Below are positions 21,201-25,478 of a stretch of 38,965 nt of DNA, one piece after another. Origin of the DNA: CAZEDK01 sp964511025 (GTDB lineage: Bacteria > Patescibacteriota > Gracilibacteria > UBA1369 > GWF2-33-10). Position 1 is the first letter of the stretch, and each line of letters starts with the position of its first letter. The DNA is taken from assembly GCA_964511025.1 (NCBI GenBank), contig CAZEDK010000010.1, positions 1 to 38,965 of the forward strand. The letters are read 5' to 3'. The notes under the pieces are model-generated. The model worked only from the letters and a program-made list of their open reading frames with translations, was not told the DNA's origin and made no database searches. A program made the position numbers and the translations under genes.

Positions 21201-21875
21201 GCCTTGAGATTCAATGAGTGTTTTGAAATCTGCAAAAATTGTATTTCCGCTTGGTGAATTGCCGTTTGGATCAATGTTAGCAGTTATAAGATCTGAAACA
21301 ATATATGTTGCGGCATCAAATAGTAAATATATTTTGAGAGCTTCTCTTGTTTCATTTTTTGTGTCGCCTTCAAGTGAACTGAGTAAATTTTCTACAGGTA
21401 AATTAGAAAATAAATCTTGCGCAAAAAACAAATCTGAATTTGCATTGGATTTCCAGCTGTCATAGTTTGTAAGTATTTTTTCTTGTGTTCCCAGATTTGC
21501 TCTCAAAGTTCCCAACTCTTGTTTTGTTTTGTCAATTTCCAATGATTTTCTTACCATTGCTTCTTCTCTCGCATCCAGTGCGTTGAGTAAAATATCTTGA
21601 GATTCTTTTGTCTCCCAAAATAATACTAATTTCGCTGCAGTTTTTGCATCTATTCTTCCACTTGCTACTGCCTCTTTCAACTGATTAAGTCTTATTTCCG
21701 TATTATCTTTTAGAGTTTTGCCAGGATCGATTTTTGTTATACTGAGCGCATCGTAAATATTATTTATTGCCTCTTGTTCAGTTGAACTTTTTCCTAATTT
21801 TTGATCCTCAAATTTGTCAACTGTTTTTGCAATATCAGATAATTTTATAGTTTCATTTTGTAAAATTTGTCCCAT
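6297..21875 (-). CDS. Giant 5192-aa protein of unknown function
   Basis: This is one uninterrupted 15.6-kb frame, ATG at 21875 to TAG at 6297. I recognise no catalytic domain, and the N-terminus (MGQILQNETIKLSDI) shows neither a signal peptide nor a membrane span. Visible structure: a charged helical start with a likely coiled coil near residues 97-145; three related W/YY-containing modules near 403-508, 567-672 and 880-990, separated by Ser/Thr/Pro/Gln-rich linkers; long helical stretches; alternating hydrophobic/polar strand-like segments near 3560-3620 and 3740-3800; a strong coiled coil near 4300-4385; and an acidic Pro/Gly/Ser tail ending GTGSGTGSELGH. An extended -10 promoter lies ~53 bp upstream, without a Shine-Dalgarno. 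It lies between a DUF1460 cell-wall-type protein and a secreted surface protein, so a surface or envelope role is plausible. With no export signal it could equally be cytoplasmic. Function is unassigned. Confidence 0.9.
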   Translation of the reverse strand: MGQILQNETIKLSDIAKTVDKFEDQKLGKSSTEQEAINNIYDALSITKIDPGKTLKDNTEIRLNQLKEAVASGRIDAKTAAKLVLFWETKESQDILLNALDAREEAMVRKSLEIDKTKQELGTLRANLGTQEKILTNYDSWKSNANSDLFFAQDLFSNLPVENLLSSLEGDTKNETREALKIYLLFDAATYIVSDLITANIDPNGNSPSGNTIFADFKTLIESQGLKIDSTEKENAVWEAFSQAYIKALYGDAYTENDAELIELTDTTKEPLKNFSANANQIADIKKFLTNRNLSWQAYCANPVYLDDKNIPRSLTAKDGERIGSSLDPHNNNELLQEFAIIQFPEDSHPTVQELWDNLGIEAKDLEKLPKLKDLPQFKRNLEGKNNSESQESKDAKALIQAFQNKSFKAGEPMSINDAGDLQVDFKCDRYRVTISKAWERTSKKRQFNWAKERYYVRVQPKSTSNTYEKGYLIGDKGKQLADKLESNCANPVFALKNNNLTKEEFANTDTTHQERSPTKQQPQTTTRLQTLQSSTTTGHQISKPALAQQSEISNEGLEINLADANRFFTQIKKKETNAIDSDHPGDIDPPLSYKLNDKEYKISATRKPTSSSTGRKFTDQWYLAVNFDGKGKIISSDGRIANEGSFPTVADPLGTMKLNKYTLPVWQAVMSDRGAIRNSPETIQQADPDTAKEKRNTYHTNYESFQNTPRAYIRDYLKQHPTTTWLSFSAGIEGITEENIVTALDDFLLVASEALTEPSKPQSIEAWANWTYARYGNESCTGIEMTKNFRTKLATEMLKLARTQKFQNDASIPPQAPEYLQKLFGNSPLVRLIANEYIKANQPRQQIHTPSSTLTTLASTNIQPAPVAPTEIATNIQNAVAFGRTFREGRFTEGQAGTEHAGDLQTVYTCPEFSVALSRALIRVNGILQWNPNQYYIRVLPNGDSAGYLIDPDGQKIDKPNLKSSVSAPLAALAKNQLTASTFTDALAILNRKSESQLVVHTTPPVVTHRDSSLTQSGNRGNVARPPSVQAPTATKEAISSQDGIQAITLDKQYRSFRSNSIEKLVGPLVSKFDGIKTKPSLTTTDVTDLKEINTLLPFAKDLETALAWPDNNDTAREAALKTQEKLLTYTKKNPQALQSLKDFGIITGPESIEMAWDMKELMCALTDEKVQEICKDKPLFKGFTDEIIRITQSGKPVEIKKLENAGIGAPDFTATPGKMFRDATSKQIVFRLLEDRYKDAMNIYGRVELITETGETITPLTDTKKQAENPEIKNYLRNWYANQRPTDGSEYELNWARFCQSPAARKLEAKLELTQDYITDTTEKDEYLSIFGFGKRGKQIAPFAPGNKALYGKFIESGIDYVDSEMLNTADQLVASIERLMGAHKYLKDPELKSTREYLLTEYVRPILEQRADLTADIEKLAQVLPQIELDTLKKDIGTKEIEIWRHLITDRIQKSLKEDHKIPTANDLKTWNLTGYINNQKAFETLFGSEIAEYKKTKTIAAFESSAKNDEVKIIEGRFLINAEAQKKAIDKNNYQKVDVIAIIDDKGEIKYYVDGREIDITQISDKASKLNDKKIIDAIGSHYGLQRAKNNIQEYLSGDKIFERSLVFGDVNNPEVKITKPQGSNTELIITISSSFNENGKEITKKVKNINEAINLIAELIKPEEINLTIVAEGSSYRITPSALEIYGHYSNKQQYQQNYEDIHNVRWYIARPDGTMFTLVRKMDPTEKKKYFIQNGEIPYPKNADFTGWTSLTTSGYDINENLFNQAILKGYNEALSKQTRENNEKEINRLLSVENLTNAQESLERAFNAFLNNLSNADKILQANKYSDISTENQFQAFKILITFADLQEFKNRIDQQIADAKATYAYNYMINGANIKAAAEYRTYSEFSANKPYKPAENWPKVAARNIDNLAYQAYEAYFKLQYGAVNAGLDLRVTAIERYNSSHDQDIKAYLRDTSITGQKTYELFRLTYGVTVEGQTKRAQAKDIPKLKAAYAKIAAEQLITAQTTITKAELETTLKTQGITTEELASPIFQGVRGVLTAQQAKIEDTTRDETERAANEAYQQYWTNLDTTNLVSTTPDLKKALHSKFDADKTQFSTTPEYNESDFDKKLEARASDAKWGNVLETNGQMPVYENIGQAVNAIIDAINITPAARTEYIDQLIQNNTDWQAVIKLKDNEGKEHTLKLNIEFKDASSSDTVGQILEVKLYVVELNGDPNTKPAEITFKADATNRPANDLGIDINDDRENYTVSFQRSHWRQTLGSTIEDTLKIPLSRKKEAQEDTYYTEIDKWAKNYPNSLTAKTRKSQQNISGTSYINFPEKWDANTTFQAIQAIYDFEKQIFEPNMDTRKTNLDQLGPDPRTVSNLSTVLELGTRDSTVKAILEAELITATQEYEDSEKTKTLITRFETDKKYIKIQHISPYFSVFEKSDTGKTLKLSFNYAQFDTTDLKIQIIKEALESDNLEISLSPKAKRGLGIFNKGTPEQRIAKTKEIFDRLYGQAALYAPAISTYSAALPSHETAMLQTSSTIYLDLSLLQSVSESIFYKIAQDEDDKGGSDISGSSPSQDRRVQMEFNERLRKGQLDTAAARLEASQEVDTQSYEIFETAHSVDRYDDDFMTTLDPDAPDADSQRMSARFNILQNYQVKVPEEVFQYLGRYNKAKGVVSKTTENIQDIPVIAPILKFLSTQKLEEWSTLTTRNFGKDILDGFDKMFGDRNDLLPMLIARNNRNTISFEDIVEAKIIDANKHNEQGLFMGIGFKKFQTRLNALEELKSLTGTQDIKKVKQLLKKAGTPYETLTQQEQKLIESGKYFLPIHQSMYREAEVFMLNAYILLGAFKKLSEYTEEAMTEYLRAKNSMPEQRYKDSLKKSLEIAFNLKGRALNKKFREELNRCSYQEYLYKLKKEKLIGLGLEKVVDRKLEDVTQIATIYKGPYSYKDVVECKPGSENHKIKPYESVGISENAIDDFFEFTENKLSASTKRYFKQNPQAILRLVYKVRTQGELEADKTIWARTQMSKIDAIRQITSQISDPNQQKEYIDMLDVSGIFDNGFAVLNIIPANILTQIIHEVIEINPDNTKPDFYSGTNHAFNNYFPSTRYMHLAKTEATKAALQDHLGSNDRGKSLYQSIFADLSSEEEIASKFNSVFARGIELFSMTADNKLEAFASIWVEMEYNYPEMAKQNIKNDIAILEAKETEQSITDAEKLQLQQYKTDQKLINSDDINKINSASYVKALKKDLIQAKIALMQNFSIDEFKLRLFESGGIRNSRSIVNLIQYLDPQSQEIFSLILRKGVEQEVLIQSEMKKVEMVFGAFRSKPNVQNTLKELYQLASSAGERIKATDLFEYGKRIEQFYAQQYNEGISPENLLKFQSEQYREILDIISKGANLAFVAIKKTALNGDLNNSNSSKFKSELKESLTSEYSTNILTAFGVTILNIDDLINQWSNYLVLKNNDKKNAKQMLIANPHLKTFEKLISEKTFLSAVDTHARNLDNVKARATFLGNVTFILKDTFTSSLTEEEYGKLSKWKQIRQDEYDIGTNIGNFLKQITAFYETPRLDIPIAGPLGLTLSLTQNLPTLSNPRLNVGMELHRETSEGTRQYVGANINFDVIAGIKDMFQGKMDQETLEKLQAQARVYAGYEKESYDAHADRKSEEIINSQDFQDKLARSRTSLESEVVSKLTSVSSEELNFIDDPIERQRAAESIAESIAQTHALHIEEIVRNDYKEAYYDDLWPVSLKGIEIGAMFRASVKEKSLSASLYINFNVRFKGSMKKYEIYPTSFLMDEMSDRFLTEKGNDETTRVISAGLDITLDDSAMGKRLAYSANRFAKIASLPDLRINTATGKPMVINYSRKSSGEEAISNSIDLPGKTGFERYTAAVNDSVKDSDCSFTPLDKEGRQIEGHANPYEAILNIDNAKDALVEVHIDPRYKDLVYQNPDDKTQILVSLKTGLSPIISRETFIYQKRNGGFVKHEIVTIRMARIEGKYGYENIFNANSKVKQPLQQIVTLFANKDTDQISTKINSINEDTWKTIYKAYFAKHGITEQNQPSKPQEGYSAYLSAKASEYLNAGTTLEKRNDILNENNFKIFYKLINIDSFIREKLISREEIESTEKSYYLFMNHETLNTSSEITEVKRGNIIYTQMNSGNFNDNENLKPILDAIETLDSASYLREGQQHRIMIRQTLEYAGIKKEELSSMPIEKQEFLNFIFRMTQDFNVYLADKRRSIQREFAKVRIDDRDYQSKYGNLQKDLQTCSYTDEGFIKFLNEEGREKFLSRLSRIDMLFVQEKLGVFNEYNELSNQEITDQIIKIRKERATKTQQLAALLTRRDEALESEITEMNKQESTLIQLLELRSLKKSLAITNQLTEINARAENLKTIVEKPDFGYILQNSEWKNLIEAQTLDEQQKINLRNIAIKMIGSKGPHGLENPQGGLIADPSIILGEMMVTLQGASQGSNIMEVLNRSPRVIEIIKQTLQNNLNTLSPLLNGRNEFTAEEMNYLLSFIVRYSYVNIFGLPPVYDDKGELAKKLNDEEVITKKAIYTNQEDSSKPPEDRFDAMLKQLKPITQLSEATKPTGEFIINLIKNNPDIVGLANDNAKIIELHNLVVNELLERTKTSQKIIKDWLNNTTTSKNKKEKYYELVLETQRAKFDMTNEFLDPFNPKLEAANTALSLFIKNEIPATSEGKKMLIDFLGLDIQDTDYESIISTSAANTTKPYYGGRTILYVHPDIVSRLIVNINFRDRSQQSIDNARSDGTTEIPEEAQNYSMLNLASLNYLSPLPDNPNLRNEKIISIRQKSKEAFDITKRTTGSAEYISLTALNIKLNQLLSSSTKLTSYEQINVIIQQLKDENYIDLHNVISKYGNGELTLYSLDDVLFYYIKDKYASNLENVDIMEETHEFKKLAYDLFNCPLGMKTASTIGPIDSLDYFFGGSVNLTDLKKIRDIFYRPELSEKEFTILFNKQLTKIPDRIPEFMESMKRFKDILEMQRSLETIIDKATIPEDGKGETLLTTTEHGTRYDVSIKRSPEIINSDGGIDTIDYMFKVIDKTHDNKVYYMRPNAKGGLILIDRCTNVSTAASESGEYYIEAGSLLTPDIILNLGNAGYRNKSDILPEESKTVINETSVAIGVSPRIEKVFEKNPNTETPLEPGKDPNSILDETETSNDGDSPSDPNGDTGSGTGSELGH
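18905..19235 (-). repeat. Module C of the giant protein (residues ~880-990)
   Basis: Motifs are AGDLQTVYTC, FSVALSRALIR, QWNPNQYYIRVLP, GYLIDPDG and PLAALAKNQLTASTF, in the same order as module A. A Ser/Thr/Pro-rich linker follows near residues 990-1040. Confidence 0.65.
19860..20175 (-). repeat. Module B of the giant protein (residues ~567-672), divergent copy
   Basis: It shares the layout of modules A and C in weaker form: GDIDPPLSYKL, YKISATRKP, QWYLAVNFDGKGKIIS, then TLPVWQAVM. The conserved Cys and the GYLI motif are missing. Confidence 0.45.
20352..20668 (-). repeat. Module A of the giant protein (residues ~403-508)
   Basis: Key motifs are AGDLQ, a Cys, YRVTISKAWER, NWAKERYYVRVQP, GYLIGDKG and NPVFALKNNNLTKEEF. 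The order and spacing match module C closely: AGDLQ, Cys, then aromatic-hydrophobic-Ser-Arg-Ala, W...YY-RV-P, GYLI, P..AL..N.LT...F. It is probably a small beta-rich domain. Boundaries are approximate. Confidence 0.65.
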
Positions 21876-21927
21876 TGTAAATTTGTATTTTTTCTTTTGT
21901 TAATCTGCTACGAAGATAATCTTTTTA

Positions 21928-21936
21928 TTATATCAT
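21928..21936 (-). promoter_or_regulatory. Extended -10 promoter (TGATATAAT) for the giant gene
   Basis: On the minus strand TGA precedes a perfect TATAAT, about 53 bp before the ATG. No good -35 hexamer is visible. The leader would be about 45 nt and has no Shine-Dalgarno. Confidence 0.6.
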
Positions 21937-22022
21937 TTTCTTGCTTTTTAAGCCTTTGGGTCATATAGCAAAAAAAGATCAAACATGTTATGATCACAAT
22001 TTGAACCTTGCAAAAATACAGC

Positions 22023-22056
22023 AAATATTTTTTAGTTTGCTACTAAAAAAAATATT
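22023..22056. other. AT-rich inverted repeat at the end of the DUF1460 gene
   Basis: Arms TTTTTTAGT and ACTAAAAAA flank a 5-nt loop, with further A/T pairing outside. It overlaps the stop codon of the DUF1460 gene and could act as a weak transcription stop. The stem has almost no G-C pairs and no clean U-tract follows, so this is uncertain. Confidence 0.35.
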
Positions 22057-23185
22057 ATTGGCCTGGTTTCAAAACTCTAAATCCTATGAATGTATTTGAT
22101 ACAGTTCTTGTGTATGCCGTTAATGGTTGTGTACATTCTACTTTTCCTACTCGACTTCCATCTCCACGTCCTGCATTTTGAGATCTTGCATGCATTATAA
22201 AGAATGTATTTGTGTCTTCATCAAATTTAGCTATAGCATAATGACCGATGCCTAATTTATATGTATCATTGCCCACTTGCAGTGTAGGTTCTTTTCTTAT
22301 AAACATGATAATATCGCCATCTCCTATTACGCCATTAGTTGTTGCTAATCCCATTTGAGCTAAAGGTATATAATTAAATTGTTCAGTTTTTACTTCTTGG
22401 TATTCTTTATAATTTTTTAAATGTGGAGCATATAAACTTCTTGCCATTTTTGTTGCCATATTCGAGTTTGATGTCATTTCTGTGAAAAAATTCAATCTTT
22501 CATTGCGTTCTACCCAGTCTTCAGGAAAATGGTTAAGGTTAATGTAAGATGGAAATCCATAGTATCTAATAGCAGTGGCAATTTTTTTATATTCTTCTAC
22601 ATTTTTTGAAAGTGACATTGCTAATACATGCTCTATAAAAGTCATACAGTCTACTTTTGTGAGATCGAGATTGTCAGGTCTGCGTGGTGTATATGCACTT
22701 TCTGGATCACTACCCTGATTTTTTGGGTCAAAACGATATTCGGTTCCGTAAAATGGTGGTTGTGAAGAAATGTAAGATATTCTTTTGCCTGCATCTTGAG
22801 AGCTTGGAAACTTATTCCATGCGTCATCCATTAATTTTTGTAAATCTTTTTCTGACATTTTATTTGGCAGTTTGATGTCTATTGGCACGTCAAAAGAAGG
22901 CACTATGAAGCCTGCTTCTGTTTTGTAAAATCCTGCAAAACCTTCTTGGCTAGAATATTGAGCTAAGACTTCAGGATCTATCGATTCATATTCAGGGTCA
23001 GTATCTTCAAGTTTTTCTCCTGGAAGCTTAGCAAGTTTGATTGCTGTCACTTCTAATTGCGTAATTTGTGTTAGCGGTGGTTCAGAAAGAGAAGTTACTA
23101 ATACGCCTGCTTGTTCAGGAGCTCTTTTTAATTCTTCTCTTGGAACGTCAAAGCAGAGACGGTTTTGTAATAGCAAGTATTTCAT
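22055..23185 (-). CDS. DUF1460 family protein (N-acetylmuramoyl-L-alanine amidase-like, NlpC/P60 fold)
   Basis: The 376-aa product has the hallmarks of DUF1460 (PF07313). 'VDCMTFIEHVLAMSLS' (catalytic-type Cys near residue 180) is followed by 'ATAIRYYGFPSYINLNHF' and a DW...N...FFTEMT segment. Then come 'GDGDIIMFIRKEP', 'IGHYAIAKF' (His near 315) and 'FIMHARSQNAG'. Family members have a papain-like NlpC/P60 fold and are thought to act on peptidoglycan peptides or related amide bonds. The first ~120 residues are an unrecognised extension. No clear signal peptide is seen (MKYLLLQNRLCFDV), which is odd for a wall enzyme. It is transcribed in the same direction as the giant gene 179 bp downstream, which has its own promoter. 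Confidence 0.75.
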   Translation of the reverse strand: MKYLLLQNRLCFDVPREELKRAPEQAGVLVTSLSEPPLTQITQLEVTAIKLAKLPGEKLEDTDPEYESIDPEVLAQYSSQEGFAGFYKTEAGFIVPSFDVPIDIKLPNKMSEKDLQKLMDDAWNKFPSSQDAGKRISYISSQPPFYGTEYRFDPKNQGSDPESAYTPRRPDNLDLTKVDCMTFIEHVLAMSLSKNVEEYKKIATAIRYYGFPSYINLNHFPEDWVERNERLNFFTEMTSNSNMATKMARSLYAPHLKNYKEYQEVKTEQFNYIPLAQMGLATTNGVIGDGDIIMFIRKEPTLQVGNDTYKLGIGHYAIAKFDEDTNTFFIMHARSQNAGRGDGSRVGKVECTQPLTAYTRTVSNTFIGFRVLKPGQ

Positions 23186-23208
23186 ATAGAATTTACTTAA
23201 ATCCTAAT

Positions 23209-23217
23209 ATTGTATCA
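23209..23217 (-). promoter_or_regulatory. Extended -10 promoter (TGATACAAT) for the DUF1460 gene
   Basis: On the minus strand TGA precedes TACAAT about 24 bp before the ATG. A poor -35 (TTTTCA) lies 17 bp upstream. An AGGA in the leader is too far from the start to be a normal Shine-Dalgarno. Confidence 0.5.
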
Positions 23218-23265
23218 GATTTTTATAATTTTGAAAAAAGTTTTTTATTTTTAATTTATTTGGAG

Positions 23266-23271
23266 TATAAT
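23266..23271 (+). promoter_or_regulatory. -10 box (TATAAT) for hicB-hicA-tpiA
   Basis: A perfect TATAAT lies 23 bp before the hicB ATG. The -35 region is only a T-rich tract. It is back to back with the DUF1460 promoter in the 109-bp divergent gap. Confidence 0.5.
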
Positions 23272-23294
23272 TCGATCGTTTAAAAAAGAAATAT

Positions 23295-23546
23295 ATGTAT
23301 TATAGCTATACTGTTATAGTGGAACCAGCTGAGGAAGGAGGATTTATTGCTAGAGTGCCGGCTCTTCTTGGTTGTATGACGCAAGGTGAAACTCTTGATG
23401 AAGTTTCAGCTAACATAGAGGAAGCCATAGAGGGATACATTGAATGTTTGCAGGAAGATAATAAAGCGATACCAAATGATGTTAGTCCTATGATCAAAAT
23501 CATATCTCTCAATATTGATTTAGATAAAACTAATATTCATGCCTAA
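23295..23546 (+). CDS. hicB: HicB-type antitoxin, short form
   Basis: The 83-aa product matches the HicB RNase H-like fold: YTVIVEPAEEGGFIARVPALLGC, then TQGETLDEVSANIEEAIEGYIECL. In the family this protein binds and blocks the HicA ribonuclease. It ends soon after the fold, with no helix-turn-helix or ribbon-helix-helix tail, so operator binding would need another means. The hicB-before-hicA order is one of the two known arrangements. The gene overlaps hicA by 8 bp, which suggests coupled translation. Confidence 0.85.
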   Translation: MYYSYTVIVEPAEEGGFIARVPALLGCMTQGETLDEVSANIEEAIEGYIECLQEDNKAIPNDVSPMIKIISLNIDLDKTNIHA

Positions 23547-23763
23547 AGTGCCTTCAATTAAGCCAAAAGATGTGATCAGAGCTTTTTTGAAAGCTGGGTT
23601 CCAAATTAAACGTCAAAAAGGTAGTCATGTTTATTTAGAGAAGGTTGATTTTGATTCTTTTATATGTATACCAATGCATAATAAAGATATAAAAAAAGGC
23701 CTTTTTTTGGCACAAATTAAGCAAGCAGGTTTTACATTTGAAGAATTTAAAAAATATATATGA
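23539..23763 (+). CDS. hicA: HicA-type mRNA interferase toxin
   Basis: The 74-aa product has the dsRBD-like HicA fold. KDVIRAFLKAGFQIKRQKGSH contains the GSH motif whose His (near residue 29) is the catalytic residue in the family, and VYL follows. A central IPMHNKDIKKG segment and a C-terminal GFTFEEF helix complete it. The toxin would cut mRNA when HicB is lost. Its TGA stop overlaps the ATG of tpiA (ATGA), so the toxin and a glycolytic enzyme appear to share one transcript. Confidence 0.85.
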   Translation: MPKVPSIKPKDVIRAFLKAGFQIKRQKGSHVYLEKVDFDSFICIPMHNKDIKKGLFLAQIKQAGFTFEEFKKYI

Positions 23764-24419
23764 AACTCCCTGTAATTATTACAAATTCAAAAAACTACCA
23801 TACCGGATATGGTGAAAAGGGACGCATTATAGTAGAGTTGCATAAAAAAATTGCTCAAGAAATGGGTGTTTCTATGGCGGTTGCTGTTCCAATCACTGAT
23901 GTTCAAGATGTCGCAAAGCTTGTTGATATTCCTATTTTTGCTCAGCATATAGATCCAATTGAACATGGCGCTTCAACCGGCAGTATTCTTGCGGAAGCCG
24001 TGAAAGAAGCCGGAGCTTATGGTACGTTGCTCAATCATTCTGAAAAAAGAATTCCATTGGATCTTTTGGAAAAGTCCATCAAAAGAGCAAAAGAAGTTGG
24101 ATTGTATGTTGTTGCGTGTTGTGAGTCGCCGGAAGAAGGAGTTTTGATAGCAAAATTTGATGCTGATTTGATTGCATACGAGCCAAAAGAATTAATTGGT
24201 GGAGATATTTCCGTGTCCACTGCGAAACCTGATGTAATTAAAAGAGCAGTTGAATTAATAGGGAAGGGGAGAGTTCTTGTTGGGGCTGGAGTCAAAAATG
24301 CGGATGATATTCGTATAGCCTTGGAACTGGGAGCTGTTGGGGTATTGCTTGCGTCAGGTGTTATGAAGGCAAACGATCCTGAAGCTGTTTTGAGAGATTT
24401 GGCTTCTGGAAGTCTTTAG
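23760..24419 (+). CDS. tpiA: Triosephosphate isomerase, short archaeal type
   Basis: The 219-aa length and motifs match the archaeal TPI family rather than the ~250-aa bacterial form. An N-terminal NSKNY carries the substrate-binding Lys, followed by 'IFAQHIDPIEHGASTGSIL', 'AYGTLLNHSEKRI' (catalytic His), 'IAYEPKELIGGDISVS' (catalytic Glu and loop) and 'LLASGVMKANDPEAVLRDL'. It interconverts dihydroxyacetone phosphate and glyceraldehyde-3-phosphate in glycolysis. All key residues are present. Its start overlaps the hicA stop by 4 bp with no independent promoter or Shine-Dalgarno visible, so expression likely depends on the hicBA transcript. An archaeal-type enzyme in a bacterial context suggests old lateral transfer. 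Confidence 0.92.
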   Translation: MKLPVIITNSKNYHTGYGEKGRIIVELHKKIAQEMGVSMAVAVPITDVQDVAKLVDIPIFAQHIDPIEHGASTGSILAEAVKEAGAYGTLLNHSEKRIPLDLLEKSIKRAKEVGLYVVACCESPEEGVLIAKFDADLIAYEPKELIGGDISVSTAKPDVIKRAVELIGKGRVLVGAGVKNADDIRIALELGAVGVLLASGVMKANDPEAVLRDLASGSL

Positions 24420-24474
24420 TTTTTAGTTGTTGGTTTTTAGTTCTTAGGTTATTCTGTTTTTAGTTTTATGAACT
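24420..24474 (+). repeat. Intergenic spacer of degenerate GTTTTTAG repeats
   Basis: The 62-bp gap after tpiA is made largely of imperfect copies of GTTTTTAGTT. The complementary heptamer (CTAAAAA) is repeated exactly before purA. No gene or convincing promoter is seen in the gap. Confidence 0.5.
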
Positions 24475-24481
24475 TTATTTG

Positions 24482-24817
24482 ATGCATATAATATCTGTAC
24501 CAATTTCGATTAATGAAATTAAAGAAAAATATAATCATTTTTTTGAAAATCTGCTTAAGATAGTTGTCGATTTAGAAAAGAAAATAATAGCGATTGATGC
24601 TGAGTTGCATGTCGATTTGGAACAGTATCTTTTGGAATCGGGTTCAAGTCAAAACAATTTATGGGGTGCTAATATTTATTTTAATAAGCCTTCTTTTATA
24701 GAATATACTTCGTTGATTAATATCAGACCCGCTTTAAATAATAAAAGTATGGAAATTCAAGATGAAAAGATAAAAAATAGTGTATTTGAAACAGTAAATA
24801 ATTTAATTACTTGGTAA
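24482..24817 (+). CDS. DUF5674 family protein
   Basis: The ~111-aa product matches DUF5674. It shows ISVPISINEIKE, 'FFENLLKIVVDLEKKIIAID', then AELHVDLEQYLLESGSSQ, NLWGANIY, 'FIEYTSLINIRP' and a final helix. The family's function is not known. I chose ATG at 24482; a TTG one codon upstream is the alternative. Its stop abuts the next ATG (TAAATG), and the third gene (hpf) overlaps the second, so the three genes form a tight operon. Confidence 0.75.
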   Translation: MHIISVPISINEIKEKYNHFFENLLKIVVDLEKKIIAIDAELHVDLEQYLLESGSSQNNLWGANIYFNKPSFIEYTSLINIRPALNNKSMEIQDEKIKNSVFETVNNLITW

Positions 24818-25165
24818 ATGTATCCTTTGAAATTGCATAAAGATTTGGATATTGAAAAATGGTCTGGTTTTACAGTCGATAGGCAAATATTTATGATTGC
24901 AAATGAGTTTAATAGATTGGTTAATGCAATAAAAAATTCTTTTTCTTATAATGAGATGCAAGAAAATATGGAAAGAATATTTGAGCTGATAGATATAACT
25001 GTAGAAGTAAACAAAGGAAATTTTAGAAAAGAGTTGCTTAGATTGCGAGATTTATTTGCCGAAACTTATTTATTTGATGAAAATACTTTAAAAATTTCGC
25101 AAAAATATATAGAATTATTGTGCAAAACTTTATTATCACTAAATTCTAAAACTTATTTAATATGA
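24818..25165 (+). CDS. Unknown 115-aa helical protein between DUF5674 and hpf
   Basis: The product is probably all alpha-helical and soluble, with many Lys/Glu and Leu/Ile residues and no signal or membrane span. It includes WSGFTVDRQIFMIANEFNRL and a C-terminal 'YIELLCKTLLSL' helix. I do not recognise a family. It starts immediately after the preceding stop and its TGA overlaps the hpf ATG by 4 bp, so it is made together with a ribosome-hibernation factor. A link to translation control is possible but rests on position alone. Confidence 0.7.
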   Translation: MYPLKLHKDLDIEKWSGFTVDRQIFMIANEFNRLVNAIKNSFSYNEMQENMERIFELIDITVEVNKGNFRKELLRLRDLFAETYLFDENTLKISQKYIELLCKTLLSLNSKTYLI

Positions 25166-25464
25166 AAATAAATATCCATACGCAAAATATAGATTTACAA
25201 GCTGAGCATGAAAAATATATAAAATCCAAGATAGAACATTTATCTCATTTCGGAGCTGGTGTTGGAGATGAATCGGTTGTTGCGGATGTACATGTTAAAA
25301 AAGCTCTTAGTCATGGACAAGGCGTGCATGTAGAGATGAAAGTTAATATTCGTGTGCCGCATACCGTTCTTCATGCAGAAATAGATCAAGCGATGCAGGT
25401 GACCGAGGCGGTTGATTTGATAGTTGATAAATTGAAACAACAGATTGAAAAATATAAGAGATAG
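25162..25464 (+). CDS. hpf: Ribosome hibernation promoting factor, short form
   Basis: The 100-aa product matches the HPF/RaiA (YfiA) family. MKINIHTQNIDLQAEHEKYI leads into a helix KSKIEHLSHF, then 'VVADVHVKKALSHGQGVHVEMKVNIRVPHTVLHAE' beta strands and a final helix 'MQVTEAVDLIVDKLKQQIEKYK'. HPF binds the small ribosomal subunit in the mRNA/tRNA channel and silences idle ribosomes. The long C-terminal dimerisation domain of many Gram-positive HPFs is absent. Translation is likely coupled to the preceding gene through an ATGA overlap. It faces purA, with 14 bp between the two stops. Confidence 0.88.
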   Translation: MKINIHTQNIDLQAEHEKYIKSKIEHLSHFGAGVGDESVVADVHVKKALSHGQGVHVEMKVNIRVPHTVLHAEIDQAMQVTEAVDLIVDKLKQQIEKYKR

Positions 25465-25478
25465 TTAATAGCTAATAG

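Noticed and set aside
6751..21465. Many 60-112 codon open frames on the opposite strand or in other frames of the giant gene
   Set aside because: They lie fully inside one long coding frame, have Ser/Phe/Leu-rich antisense-like composition, and lack start signals or family matches.
22023..22056. Hairpin after the DUF1460 gene as a proven intrinsic terminator
   Set aside because: The stem is almost all A-T and no U-run follows. It is kept only as a low-confidence inverted repeat.
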